From a virus: 44,645 bases of DNA. Position 1 is the stretch's first letter; every line of letters starts with the position of its first letter. The stretch is from positions 1-44,645 of IMG/VR virus record IMGVR_UViG_3300049003_000015. One strand, given 5' to 3'. The notes beneath the pieces were generated by a model. It was not told the origin of the DNA. It did not search any database and was given only the letters and a program-made list of their open reading frames with translations. The position numbers and the translations under genes were made by a program. Below are positions 1 through 6,621 of the stretch, one piece after another.

Positions 1-115
1 TACGACGAAGAGAACACCTACTTCTGGGGCGGTAGCCGCAGCTGCCGTACCTGCTCCCGTGCCCGCGATCGTGATCGCGATCGCTCCCACAGGGCACGCA
101 ATAAGTCGGCGGCAT
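1..115. repeat. Left copy of 115-bp exact terminal repeat
   Basis: Bases 1-115 equal bases 44531-44645 exactly. Because one open reading frame crosses the join, the simplest reading is a circular assembly with an overlap, or a genome whose true ends (cos) were closed. The repeat includes a near-palindromic GATCGTGATCGCGATCG tract at about 67-84, which codes for Arg-Asp repeats. Confidence 0.95.
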
Positions 116-117
116 GA
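1..117 (+). CDS. HNH endonuclease, C-terminal end (gene continues from window end)
   Basis: This is the last 38 codons of the NUMOD4/HNH endonuclease that starts at 43823. Bases 1-115 are identical to 44531-44645, and the reading frame entering from 44531 continues here without interruption to a TGA at 115-117. The segment carries a tyrosine/tryptophan patch, a CxxC pair (SCRTC) and an Arg/Asp-repeat basic tail, consistent with a zinc-binding/DNA-binding C-terminus. The next gene starts at 114, overlapping this stop as ATGA. It is partial only because the circular molecule was opened inside the gene. Confidence 0.85.
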   Translation, partial: YDEENTYFWGGSRSCRTCSRARDRDRDRSHRARNKSAA

Positions 118-281
118 CGAGCGACGGCGGAAGCGCCGGGACAGCTGGCGCGAACTTCCGCGTCGGGATCCCGACCCAATGTCGCGGCCAGGACGTCCCC
201 CGCGAACACGCCGACCCGGCCGAGCCAGGCCGGCGCACCCACCCCCAGCCACGACAGCACGAGGAGACGCGCAATGCCTGA
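114..281 (+). CDS. Small hypothetical protein (55 aa)
   Basis: ATG at 114 overlaps the stop of the upstream HNH gene (ATGA), and its TGA at 279-281 overlaps the ATG of the next gene at 274. The product is hydrophilic, rich in Gly, Pro, Arg and His, with no recognised domain. The tight overlaps on both sides are the main support for it being real. Confidence 0.55.
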   Translation: MTSDGGSAGTAGANFRVGIPTQCRGQDVPREHADPAEPGRRTHPQPRQHEETRNA

Positions 282-492
282 CGCAGTCACCGAGACGATC
301 ACGATCCCGACTCCGCAACTTGCGCCGTTCGGACTGCCGATCACCGACCCCGAGTCCGTGCAGGAAGTGTGGGACACGTTCGTGAAGCCCGACCAGGACG
401 CGGGCATCCCACAGTCGGTTGAGATGCGGGCGCTCATGGCGATCCTCCGCGCCGTGCACAAGGGCCTGACCGACGCGCAGCAGTCCCGGTGA
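274..492 (+). CDS. Hypothetical protein (72 aa)
   Basis: ATG at 274 is preceded by a good ribosome-binding site (GAGGAGA, 256-265 region). The acidic product has a helical C-terminal half (EMRALMAILRAVHKGL). No family is recognised. Its stop overlaps the GTG of the next gene at 489 (GTGA), as is usual in this early operon. Confidence 0.75.
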   Translation: MPDAVTETITIPTPQLAPFGLPITDPESVQEVWDTFVKPDQDAGIPQSVEMRALMAILRAVHKGLTDAQQSR

Positions 493-794
493 CCGCCCCG
501 GCCGAGGACTTCGGCGACATCAGCTACTGCGGGGCATCCCGCTGCTGGGAGTGCGGGCGGATGGTGGCCCACAAGCCACGTGGCGGGCCGATGAAGCGCC
601 ACGCCTGCCGACTGCGCTGGCTGTCCCGGCAGCGGTGGAAGTCGTACCGGGACGGCTGGCATGAGGGCTACCGGTTCGCGGTGGAGAACTCCGACGACCC
701 GGCTGTCCTGGCTGACGCAGACGACTACGGGACGGGCTGGGCCGGTCACATGCGCGTCGGGTACATCACGGTGCCGATCGGCGACCCCCGATGA
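489..794 (+). CDS. Small zinc-finger-like protein (101 aa)
   Basis: GTG start in a GTGA overlap with the upstream stop. The N-terminal third has CxxC (CWEC, residues about 17-20) followed by an H..C pair near residues 37-38, with a basic RLRWLSRQRW stretch after it, which suggests a small zinc-binding nucleic-acid-binding fold. The rest is acidic. The first 19 bases after the start match the start of the next gene (see findings). The function is unknown. Confidence 0.75.
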   Translation: MTAPAEDFGDISYCGASRCWECGRMVAHKPRGGPMKRHACRLRWLSRQRWKSYRDGWHEGYRFAVENSDDPAVLADADDYGTGWAGHMRVGYITVPIGDPR

Positions 795-1462
795 CCGCCC
801 CGGCCGAGGATCCGCGCGGCGGGGAGGCGGAGTGCTGGTGCATCGCCTGCGAGCACCTCACCGTCCGAGCCCGCGAGGAAGCGGGCGACCCGATGGCCAT
901 GTTCGCCCGCCGGTTCATCGTCTGCCCCGACTGCGGCAACAAGCGGTGCCCCCACGCGACGCACCACAGCCTCCCGTGCACCGGCAGCAACGAGCCGGGC
1001 CAGCCCGGCAGCGCCTACGTCCAGGTGCTCGACCCGCCCCGCACCGTCGAGGAGGCGCGCGCTCGCATCCTCGCCGCTGGCAGGGGCGACACCGGCAGCG
1101 GCGGGGAGGGATTCGACCTCACCGCCGCCTGCGAGCCCGTGGCGCGGTCACCGAAGTCGGTCCGTCGCTTCGTCGCCCGCCCCGCCGGGGACCGTGCCCA
1201 GCCGACGCAGGAACTGCGGAAGGCGATCGCCAAGGCGGTCGCCATCGAGACGGACGAGGAAGACTGGACGACGTTCGACGTTGCCGACGCCGTCCTCGCC
1301 CTGCCCGCGGTCGCTGCCCTGCTCGACGCGCAGGCCGCCGTCAGCAGGGTGGAGGCGCTGCTGACGGCTGTGCGCGGCTACGACGCCGGGCCCGACGACC
1401 TGATGGACCGCTTGCAGGTCTCCATCGGCCAGGTCCGCCGCGCCCTGGACGGGACGACGTGA
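791..1462 (+). CDS. Zinc-motif phage protein, CTGSNEPGQ type (223 aa)
   Basis: ATG at 791 overlaps the upstream stop. The N-terminal 75 residues contain several Cys pairs (CWCIAC; CPDCGNKRCP; then H..H and CTGSNEPGQPGS). This cysteine pattern ending in CTGSNEPGQ is widespread in actinobacteriophage early proteins whose function is unknown, and it looks like a zinc ribbon. The C-terminal half (from about residue 135) is helical and hydrophobic in places (ADAVLALPAVAALLDAQAAV). The role is probably regulatory or nucleic-acid binding, by inference only. Confidence 0.8.
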   Translation: MTAPAEDPRGGEAECWCIACEHLTVRAREEAGDPMAMFARRFIVCPDCGNKRCPHATHHSLPCTGSNEPGQPGSAYVQVLDPPRTVEEARARILAAGRGDTGSGGEGFDLTAACEPVARSPKSVRRFVARPAGDRAQPTQELRKAIAKAVAIETDEEDWTTFDVADAVLALPAVAALLDAQAAVSRVEALLTAVRGYDAGPDDLMDRLQVSIGQVRRALDGTT

Positions 1463-2025
1463 CCGAGGCGGGCAGGCACCGGGGCGAGGGCCGCGTCCGC
1501 AGGCCCCCGGTCGTCACGCCCACCCCGCGCAGGGTGGCTGTGATCGCGACAGCTGCCGCCGTGCTCACCCTCGCCAGCGTCGTCGAGCTCGCGGTGTCCG
1601 TCGCACCGGACGCGAGCAGCGCGTCGCAGGTCACGGTGACGCGGGCCGAACGCACCACGGCGGGACCGCTGGTGCTGCCGACCGTCGGCGTCGTGGCACC
1701 GGCGATCGAGTCTCTGTACCCGACACCCTCAGCGGCCCCACAGCACACCGCCGCCGTGTCGAGGGGTACACGGACTAGCCAAACGGCACCCGAGGCCGTC
1801 AGCGGGGCGCTGGTGGCGATGGTGACCCCATCCGTGCAGACCGTCACTCAGCCACCGCAGCCAGTGAGCGAAGACCAGCCCGCCGAACTCACGCCGACCA
1901 CTCCCCTGGCCGACCCGATCGCAGCAGCCGAGAGCGCGACACCGACCAGCGAGGAGCCCGCCGTGACACCCGAACCGACCGAGAGCCCCGTGACCGTGGA
2001 CGTGACGGCGGAGGTGACGCCGTGA
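1459..2025 (+). CDS. Membrane-anchored Pro/Thr-rich protein (188 aa)
   Basis: GTG at 1459 sits in a GTGA overlap; a longer in-frame extension upstream to 661 would run through the preceding gene and is rejected. A basic N-terminus (RRVRR-type) is followed by one hydrophobic segment at residues 26-48, then about 140 residues of Ala/Thr/Pro/Val/Glu-rich low-complexity sequence with no cysteines. This is the design of an envelope-anchored protein with an extended exterior stalk. A superinfection-exclusion or cell-envelope role is possible. It resembles in style the leftward secreted protein at 22137-22592. Confidence 0.75.
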   Translation: MTEAGRHRGEGRVRRPPVVTPTPRRVAVIATAAAVLTLASVVELAVSVAPDASSASQVTVTRAERTTAGPLVLPTVGVVAPAIESLYPTPSAAPQHTAAVSRGTRTSQTAPEAVSGALVAMVTPSVQTVTQPPQPVSEDQPAELTPTTPLADPIAAAESATPTSEEPAVTPEPTESPVTVDVTAEVTP

Positions 2026-2273
2026 ACGGGGAGCACTGCGAGACATGCGTGTGCGGACGACGCGCCCCCGTCCAGGCCAGTTACGAAAGCAAGGGCCGAC
2101 CCCAACGCCCGGCGGGCACCGTCGCCTGGTGGGAGCACGAGAAGGCGTGGGAGGACTACGGCGCTCGATACAGCGGTCAGGACGCCGAGCGGATCGCTGA
2201 GCGTGGCGGCTTCGGCTACTGGGAGATGACCGACCACCTCGGGCACGAGCCGACGACGTGGAGCGTCCGATGA
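2022..2273 (+). CDS. Hypothetical protein with CxxCxC motif (83 aa)
   Basis: GTG at 2022 overlaps the upstream stop. It has a CETCVC motif at residues 6-11 and is rich in Trp, Tyr and acidic residues afterwards (WWEHEKAWEDYGARY). It lies between two genes for membrane proteins. No family is recognised. Confidence 0.7.
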   Translation: MNGEHCETCVCGRRAPVQASYESKGRPQRPAGTVAWWEHEKAWEDYGARYSGQDAERIAERGGFGYWEMTDHLGHEPTTWSVR

Positions 2274-2812
2274 CCACCGCCACCGTGGCCCCCTTCAGCG
2301 GCAACGCATACGCCGTCCTTCTCGCCATGTTCCTGGTCATCTCGGCCATCACCTGCGTCGGGTGGTGGGTCTTCGAACGGCGCAACGACAAGCGAGATGA
2401 GAAGGACGAGGTCCGTGACGAGCAGCTCGCCACCCTCGCCTACCAGATGCCGGCGCTGCTCGAATACCTCGGCATCGAGATCCCGCCGCCGGTGGTGGAC
2501 GACTCACCGGAGGCGGAAGAAGAACATGCGGCTGGCCCGACCGGAAGCAGTCCGCTCGACGGACCCCTAACCCCGGTACGGGCCAGCGACGACAGCATAC
2601 CGCCCGACGACGCGAAGACCGAGGAGTTCCCCGCCGTGCCGAGCACAGTTCCCGACGGGATCGCAATCCAGGTGCAGTCGGCGCTGATTGAGGCGCGGGA
2701 CCTGTCCTCCGAGTTTCCGCACCCGGTTGACTCGGCTGAGCGGAAAGCCTTGAACGCGGCCGACATCGAGGAACGTCTCAAGCAGTTCAACTTCACCGGA
2801 GGGCGAAAGTGA
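2270..2812 (+). CDS. Single-pass membrane protein with acidic tail (180 aa)
   Basis: The ATG at 2270 (ATGA overlap) is preferred over an in-frame GTG at 2258. A hydrophobic segment at about residues 13-35 is followed by a strongly charged stretch (ERRNDKRDEKDEVRDEQ) and an acidic, Pro-rich C-terminal region ending in a short helical segment. The positive charges after the segment suggest that the long tail is cytoplasmic. Function unknown. It groups with the flanking membrane-protein genes at 1459 and 2812. Confidence 0.75.
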   Translation: MTTATVAPFSGNAYAVLLAMFLVISAITCVGWWVFERRNDKRDEKDEVRDEQLATLAYQMPALLEYLGIEIPPPVVDDSPEAEEEHAAGPTGSSPLDGPLTPVRASDDSIPPDDAKTEEFPAVPSTVPDGIAIQVQSALIEARDLSSEFPHPVDSAERKALNAADIEERLKQFNFTGGRK

Positions 2813-3060
2813 TGGCAACCGGAATGGCAAGTGCACGGCAGCGGTCCCTGAAGTTCCGCACGACCCTTAGCGTGCCCGCCGAGATTGCGAGTGTGCTTGT
2901 CAGCTCCGCCGTCATTCTCGGCGTACTGGCGCTCATTGGCGGCCTAGACCATGCCGACATCACGTACGTCGTCGGCCTGATCGGAGGTCAACTCGTCTTC
3001 TTGTTGGGCGCTTACAGGCGGCGGGATCGTGGGGGCGTCGGCGATGTGGACCAGCCTTGA
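2812..3060 (+). CDS. Small two-helix membrane protein (82 aa)
   Basis: ATG at 2812 shares a base with the upstream TGA; a GTG directly before it (2809) is equally possible. A basic N-terminus is followed by two hydrophobic segments (about residues 24-44 and 51-68) with a short GGLDHAD turn and a basic C-terminus. It has the size and topology of a class II holin, but lies far from the lysis cassette in the early operon, so a membrane-modulating early role is as likely. Confidence 0.7.
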   Translation: MATGMASARQRSLKFRTTLSVPAEIASVLVSSAVILGVLALIGGLDHADITYVVGLIGGQLVFLLGAYRRRDRGGVGDVDQP

Positions 3061-3232
3061 TCGGTGGACTTGCGGATCGTGCTCGCGCACCGTCGTGATC
3101 GACGGCAGCGACGACGACACCGCAGCGGCGATCACCGCAGTGCAGTGGCGGCATTTCCGCGCCCACAGAGACGCGGCGAAGGTGGGCAACAAGATGCGAT
3201 CGGCCGAGCGGGAGAGAAGGGGAGCGGCGTGA
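3044..3232 (+). CDS. Small CxxC protein (62 aa)
   Basis: ATG at 3044 lies 17 bases inside the upstream gene; an in-frame GTG at 3029 is an alternative start. The CGSC motif near residue 10 and the basic, Arg/Lys-rich C-terminus suggest a small zinc-binding or nucleic-acid-binding protein. Its stop overlaps the nuclease gene start at 3232. Confidence 0.6.
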   Translation: MWTSLDRWTCGSCSRTVVIDGSDDDTAAAITAVQWRHFRAHRDAAKVGNKMRSAERERRGAA

Positions 3233-3570
3233 TGTACGAGTACAACGCGGTGATCAGAAGCGTGCACGACGGGGACTCCCTGAGAGCCGACGTCGATTGT
3301 GGCTTCGGGGTGTGGATCTCCGACATGGCACTACGCCTGAACGGTCTCGACGCCCCCGAACTCGGTAAGCCCGGTGGCATCGAGGCGCGCGACTTCCTGC
3401 GGTCACTGCTGCCCGTCGGCACCACGGTCACCATTCGCACCCACAAGGACCAGACCGAGAAGTACGGCCGGATGTTGGCCGAGATCTGGACCACGCCGGA
3501 TCTGCCCACCATCAACGCCGACCTGATCAGCACCGGACACGCTGTGCCCTACGACGGGGGCAAGCGATGA
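3232..3570 (+). CDS. Staphylococcal-type nuclease (thermonuclease, SNase) (112 aa)
   Basis: The protein matches the SNase/OB-fold nuclease family: V-x-D-G-D near residues 11-15, RLNGLDAPE at 35-43 (catalytic Arg35 and Glu43) and KYGRMLAEIW at 78-87 (catalytic Arg80). Family members cleave DNA and RNA with calcium as cofactor. There is no signal peptide, so it would act inside the cell, perhaps in host DNA degradation or recombination. At 112 residues it is compact but has the full motif set. ATG follows a GTG (GTGATG); either may be used. Confidence 0.88.
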   Translation: MYEYNAVIRSVHDGDSLRADVDCGFGVWISDMALRLNGLDAPELGKPGGIEARDFLRSLLPVGTTVTIRTHKDQTEKYGRMLAEIWTTPDLPTINADLISTGHAVPYDGGKR

Positions 3571-3725
3571 CCGAGCCGATCGCGCCACCGCCCGATCACG
3601 TGTGGACGGCCTGGCGATACGACCGCGCCCGGCGACGCTGGTACCGGCACTGCGAACGGTCCGTGAACTGCACTGCCGTGGAGAGCGTCGCCCGTGGGAT
3701 GAAGCCGAAGAAGGGGAGCAAGTGA
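3567..3725 (+). CDS. Small basic protein (52 aa)
   Basis: ATG at 3567 overlaps the nuclease stop (ATGA). It has a proline-rich start, then a very basic aromatic stretch (RYDRARRRWYRHCER) and a lysine-rich tail, suggesting nucleic-acid binding. The next gene's GTG at 3722 overlaps its stop. Confidence 0.6.
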   Translation: MTEPIAPPPDHVWTAWRYDRARRRWYRHCERSVNCTAVESVARGMKPKKGSK

Positions 3726-4498
3726 GCGCCGCAGCATGTCCGGTCTGCAACCGCCCGCAGGACGACGGCATCATGTGCCACCGCTGCTGCACCATCCTCG
3801 AGTACGAGCTCGGTGACCCGATCCAAGGCGTCGCAGCAATGGTCGCCGAACTCGACACCACCCTCGCCCGTCAAGGTCGCGGCGAACTCGGCGGCAAAGG
3901 TGGGCTCGCCAATCAGCGCGCGGGATTCCACGCCGGCGCCAGCATCGCCATCGGTGCGCTCAATAACACGCTGACCACCTGGGCCCGCGATGTCAGCGGT
4001 GAGACGTGGGAACCGTTGCGCCCGCGAGTCATCGTCGCCCGCTACCACGCCAACCCGCGACAGGGTCCGTTCTGCAACCAGTGCGATCACCCCACCTGCC
4101 ACGGGATGCGCGTCCTCATCCCGGTCGACGCTGACCCGGTCATGGTTCAGGCCGCCGAGTATCTGATCGGCCAGATCGTCGCCATCCGCAGCCACCCCGA
4201 TGCGTCAGGGCTGCACGACGAACTCGTGTCCTCCATCCAGCAGGCGCGCTACTCCGTCGATCGTGCCGCCAACCGGACCATCATCGAAGTCGGCCCTTGC
4301 CCCGAAGAGGACGAGGAAGGCGCGTGCTGCCCAGGCCAGGTGTTCGCGTTCATTCCCACCGAAGACGACCGGCCGAGCCGCATGGAATGCAAGGCCGACG
4401 CATCCCACAAGTGGACCGCGATTCAGTGGATGCGGACCGGCAAACGCATCCTCGACCTGATCGAGAGGCGCAAGCAGCAGGCCGAAGAGGCAGCGTGA
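3722..4498 (+). CDS. Phage protein with N-terminal zinc ribbon (258 aa)
   Basis: GTG at 3722 is in a GTGA overlap. The first 25 residues hold two CxxC pairs (CPVC, CHRC), a zinc ribbon. A central region has a second Cys/His cluster (CNQCDHPTCHG, about residues 118-128), and a third pair (GACCPG) lies near residue 205. Helical, hydrophilic segments fill the space between. Similar multi-zinc proteins are common in actinophages next to a small HTH gene, as here. The role is unknown, with nucleic-acid binding likely. Confidence 0.75.
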   Translation: MSAAACPVCNRPQDDGIMCHRCCTILEYELGDPIQGVAAMVAELDTTLARQGRGELGGKGGLANQRAGFHAGASIAIGALNNTLTTWARDVSGETWEPLRPRVIVARYHANPRQGPFCNQCDHPTCHGMRVLIPVDADPVMVQAAEYLIGQIVAIRSHPDASGLHDELVSSIQQARYSVDRAANRTIIEVGPCPEEDEEGACCPGQVFAFIPTEDDRPSRMECKADASHKWTAIQWMRTGKRILDLIERRKQQAEEAA

Positions 4499-4695
4499 TC
4501 CTCGACCCGGCAACAGCCAGCATTGCGACGGGCGTACCGACCCGCACCATCCAACGGTGGGTGCTCACAGGCAGGATCACCGACCACGGCGACGGTCTCA
4601 CCATTCGCGTCAATCCTGACGACGTAGCCGAACTCGACGCCATCCGCAACACGCGAAAGGGAAGACGCTTGCCCAACGGCAATGTAGTGGCGTAG
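4495..4695 (+). CDS. MerR/excisionase-type HTH DNA-binding protein (66 aa)
   Basis: GTG at 4495 in a GTGA overlap. The first 30 residues form a compact helix-turn-helix (ATASIATGVPTRTIQRWVLT) followed by a short wing, and then an Asp/Val segment. This matches small MerR-like/HTH_17 DNA-binding proteins. It is the last gene of the early operon before the terminator at 4730. Confidence 0.75.
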   Translation: MILDPATASIATGVPTRTIQRWVLTGRITDHGDGLTIRVNPDDVAELDAIRNTRKGRRLPNGNVVA

Positions 4696-4729
4696 CCTTT
4701 CAGGCAATCTGGTTGTGTTGTCGCCAGAG

Positions 4730-4764
4730 GAAGCCCCGACCACCTGCTGTGTGGCCGGGGCTTC
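4730..4764 (+). terminator. Strong stem-loop terminator after early operon
   Basis: GAAGCCCCGACCAC (4730 on) pairs with GTGGCCGGGGCTTC (ending 4764) with one mismatch in 14 base pairs, leaving a 7-base loop CTGCTGT. A short TTGCTG follows. It lies 35 bases after the last early gene. The long GC stem with a weak T-tract is typical of actinobacterial terminators. Confidence 0.85.
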
Positions 4765-4866
4765 TTGCTGTCCACGGCCCGCCGATTGGCCGACGCCCGG
4801 TGCGTGCGTGATTCGGTGGCGAGCCCGGCGCCGTTACTCGGGCACAACTTCCTGCGGGAGAAAGCC

Positions 4867-4971
4867 ATGCGCGTTCCGTGCAGCACGGACGAGATGGCGT
4901 GGTTCCTCGCCGCTCTCATGCTCCTCAGCAGCGGCATCGGCATCCTCGTGACACTCCTGCGAGAAGGGTGA
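4867..4971 (+). CDS. Very small membrane protein (34 aa)
   Basis: The ATG is preceded by GGGAGAAA at a good distance. The product has a polar nine-residue head and a single hydrophobic helix (residues 10-30), ending LLREG. It is the first gene after the terminator, so the 4696-4866 gap must contain the promoter or read-through; I see no clear promoter there. Confidence 0.6.
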   Translation: MRVPCSTDEMAWFLAALMLLSSGIGILVTLLREG

Positions 4972-4977
4972 GCGGCG

Positions 4978-5172
4978 ATGGCTAAGACCGTTGCGCCGAT
5001 CAGCACGCTGGACGCCATCGACACCGACATCCGTGAAGCAGTCGCCGACCGCGAGGCTGCCTTCCGCAAGGTCATGGTCCGAGACGACGACACGAACCGT
5101 GCGGCGTTGGCTGAGGCGTGCGGCAAGGTCGACTCACTGCTCGAGATGCGACATGGGATGGCGCACGGCTGA
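4978..5172 (+). CDS. Hypothetical helical protein (64 aa)
   Basis: ATG at 4978, six bases after the upstream stop. Acidic and almost wholly helical (DTDIREAVADREAAFRKV), probably a helical hairpin. The stop overlaps the HNH start at 5172. No family recognised. Confidence 0.7.
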   Translation: MAKTVAPISTLDAIDTDIREAVADREAAFRKVMVRDDDTNRAALAEACGKVDSLLEMRHGMAHG

Positions 5173-5444
5173 TGCCGTGGGCACGCAGCCGGCCATCTGC
5201 TGACAAGCGTGGCTACGGCACCGAACACCGCAAGGCCAGAGCAGCAGCGATAGCGCAGCTCGAACGTGCAGGCGTTGGCATCTGCTGCATCGGTGGCGAA
5301 CGCATCTACCCCGGCCAAGCACTGCACCTCGACCACACGCCCGACCGCAACGCCTACCGCGGGCTCGCATGTGCTCGGCACAACCGCAGTGACGGTGCGA
5401 AGCGCGGCCGAGCGAGACAGAACGTCATACGGATGCGGCTCTGA
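5172..5444 (+). CDS. HNH endonuclease (90 aa)
   Basis: ATG at 5172 overlaps the upstream TGA. A basic N-terminus with RGYGTEHRKARAAA is followed by a zinc/HNH core: ICCIGGERIYPG, then LHLDHTPDR (the His-Asp-His pair) and LACARHNRSDGA. This is the compact HNH type found next to cos and terminase in many actinophages and in HK97-like phages, where it assists packaging nicking. A terminator follows at 5488. Confidence 0.85.
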   Translation: MPWARSRPSADKRGYGTEHRKARAAAIAQLERAGVGICCIGGERIYPGQALHLDHTPDRNAYRGLACARHNRSDGAKRGRARQNVIRMRL

Positions 5445-5487
5445 GCGCATCAAAGCAAGACGCTTCTGGCTGATCCCCGGAAGTAGG

Positions 5488-5514
5488 AACCCCGAGTCTC
5501 CCGGCTCGGGGTTT
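5488..5514 (+). terminator. Stem-loop terminator after HNH gene
   Basis: AACCCCGAG (5488-5496) pairs perfectly with CTCGGGGTT (5505-5513) around an 8-base loop, followed by TCGTCGTT. It separates the 5172 HNH gene from the next. Confidence 0.8.
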
Positions 5515-5533
5515 CGTCGTTCCGGGAGAACAA

Positions 5534-6202
5534 GTGAACACACCCCGACGTCCTCGTCCATGCGAGATCTGCGCCAAGCAGTACGTGCCGACCTACCATC
5601 AGCAGCGCACATGCGGTCGGCTGTGTGGTGCCAAGGTCAATGCTCACACCCTGCGCGGAAAGCCGAAGCCCACCTCGTGCGCCGTCGCATGGCGCGAGTG
5701 CATAGTTTGCCAGTCCTGGATCTGCCGCCCCAGGCGCAGACTGTGCGGTAGAGCGTGCGAGCTAGCGCATGGTCGACGCCGCTTTAGTGAGCAGTTCGTA
5801 TCGCAGGCACAGTCGACCACACTGCCGTGCAAAGACTGCGGCGAGGACTACACGACCCGAACAGCCAGCAACTGTGGCGTATGCAAGAGGTGTCAACGAA
5901 GACGACTCAAGGCGCGCTTCGGTAGCAGTGACCGCAAGCGGGCACGCTACTACGGCGTGCAGTACGAGCCCATCGACAGGCTCAAGGTGTACGAGCGTGA
6001 CGGCTGGCGATGCGGGCTGTGTCACAAGCCGGTGCGTCGAGCCGTAAGCGCACCGCATCCACTGTCGCCCAGTCTTGACCACATAGTCCCGATAAGTGCG
6101 GGTGGCGATCACCTGTATGCCAACGTGCAATGTGCGCATTTCCTGTGCAATAGCGCGAAAGGCGATCGAGGTACGCCTCAACAACTCGCTCTCGTCGGTT
6201 GA
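5534..6202 (+). CDS. HNH endonuclease with zinc fingers (222 aa)
   Basis: The GTG start has a good GGGAGAA ribosome site. There are two Cys4-type clusters in the N-terminal half (CEIC..CGRLC, and later CKDC..CKRCQ), then a C-terminal HNH domain: YERDGWRCGLCHKPV, LDHIVPISAGGDH and NVQCAHFLCNSAKGD. It is probably a free-standing homing endonuclease or a packaging-associated HNH, given its place between terminator 5488 and the small terminase. Base composition is a little lower in GC than the neighbouring genes, which fits a mobile endonuclease gene. Confidence 0.85.
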   Translation: MNTPRRPRPCEICAKQYVPTYHQQRTCGRLCGAKVNAHTLRGKPKPTSCAVAWRECIVCQSWICRPRRRLCGRACELAHGRRRFSEQFVSQAQSTTLPCKDCGEDYTTRTASNCGVCKRCQRRRLKARFGSSDRKRARYYGVQYEPIDRLKVYERDGWRCGLCHKPVRRAVSAPHPLSPSLDHIVPISAGGDHLYANVQCAHFLCNSAKGDRGTPQQLALVG

Positions 6203-6291
6203 GAGGGGTAGGGGGTCCGCCATCTGTGATCTTGATCGACTCCCGACCCGCGAGTGGAAAAACGCTCTCTGAAACCGTCGGAGGTCCCGCC

Positions 6292-6621
6292 GTGACTGAG
6301 GGGCTAGGGCCACGGGGTTCGCGTCTCTGGGAGGCGTACAGCGGGCTGGTGGACGGTCAGAGGGGCCTCGTCCTGCTAGAGGAGGCGTGCCGCATCGCCG
6401 ATCGGCTGGACCGGCTCGATGCCTTGCTTGTCGGCGACACCGATGTGTGGTTCCGGCTGGTGCACAACACCCGTACCGAGGACTACGAGATCAAGGTCGA
6501 CGCCGCCCTGACGGAGGCACGGCAGCAGGCGAGCGTCCTGCGCCAGTTGATCGCTTCCCTTCCGCTGTCAAAGGAGTCTGATGACCCTGACGGCGGAGAT
6601 GCCTGGCTCAACGGCGTGTAG
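6292..6621 (+). CDS. terS: Terminase small subunit (109 aa)
   Basis: The GTG at 6292 follows GGAGG at seven bases and is preferred to an in-frame GTG upstream at 6199. A short N-terminus (GPRGSRLWEAY) precedes a long helical core and an amphipathic helix with a VWFRLVHNTRTEDYEI turn. The size, position directly before terL with a 41-base overlap, and the G-x-RG-x-x-LW opening fit actinophage small terminase subunits, which bind cos DNA and recruit TerL. The 6203-6291 leader is a candidate for cos or packaging-recognition sequence. Confidence 0.82.
   Translation: MTEGLGPRGSRLWEAYSGLVDGQRGLVLLEEACRIADRLDRLDALLVGDTDVWFRLVHNTRTEDYEIKVDAALTEARQQASVLRQLIASLPLSKESDDPDGGDAWLNGV

Noticed and set aside
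661-1458. Upstream extension of the 1459 membrane-protein frame back to 661
   Set aside because: It crosses two genes with good starts and reads as Arg/Pro-rich out-of-frame translation; the GTG at 1459 fits the overlap pattern.
4696-4866. Promoter for the 4867 peptide and HNH genes
   Set aside because: Apart from the terminator at 4730-4764 I see no recognisable promoter hexamers in this gap.
4350-5612. Minus-strand ORF of 420 codons
   Set aside because: It runs opposite to several well-supported genes and a terminator; open only because high GC content makes stops rare.
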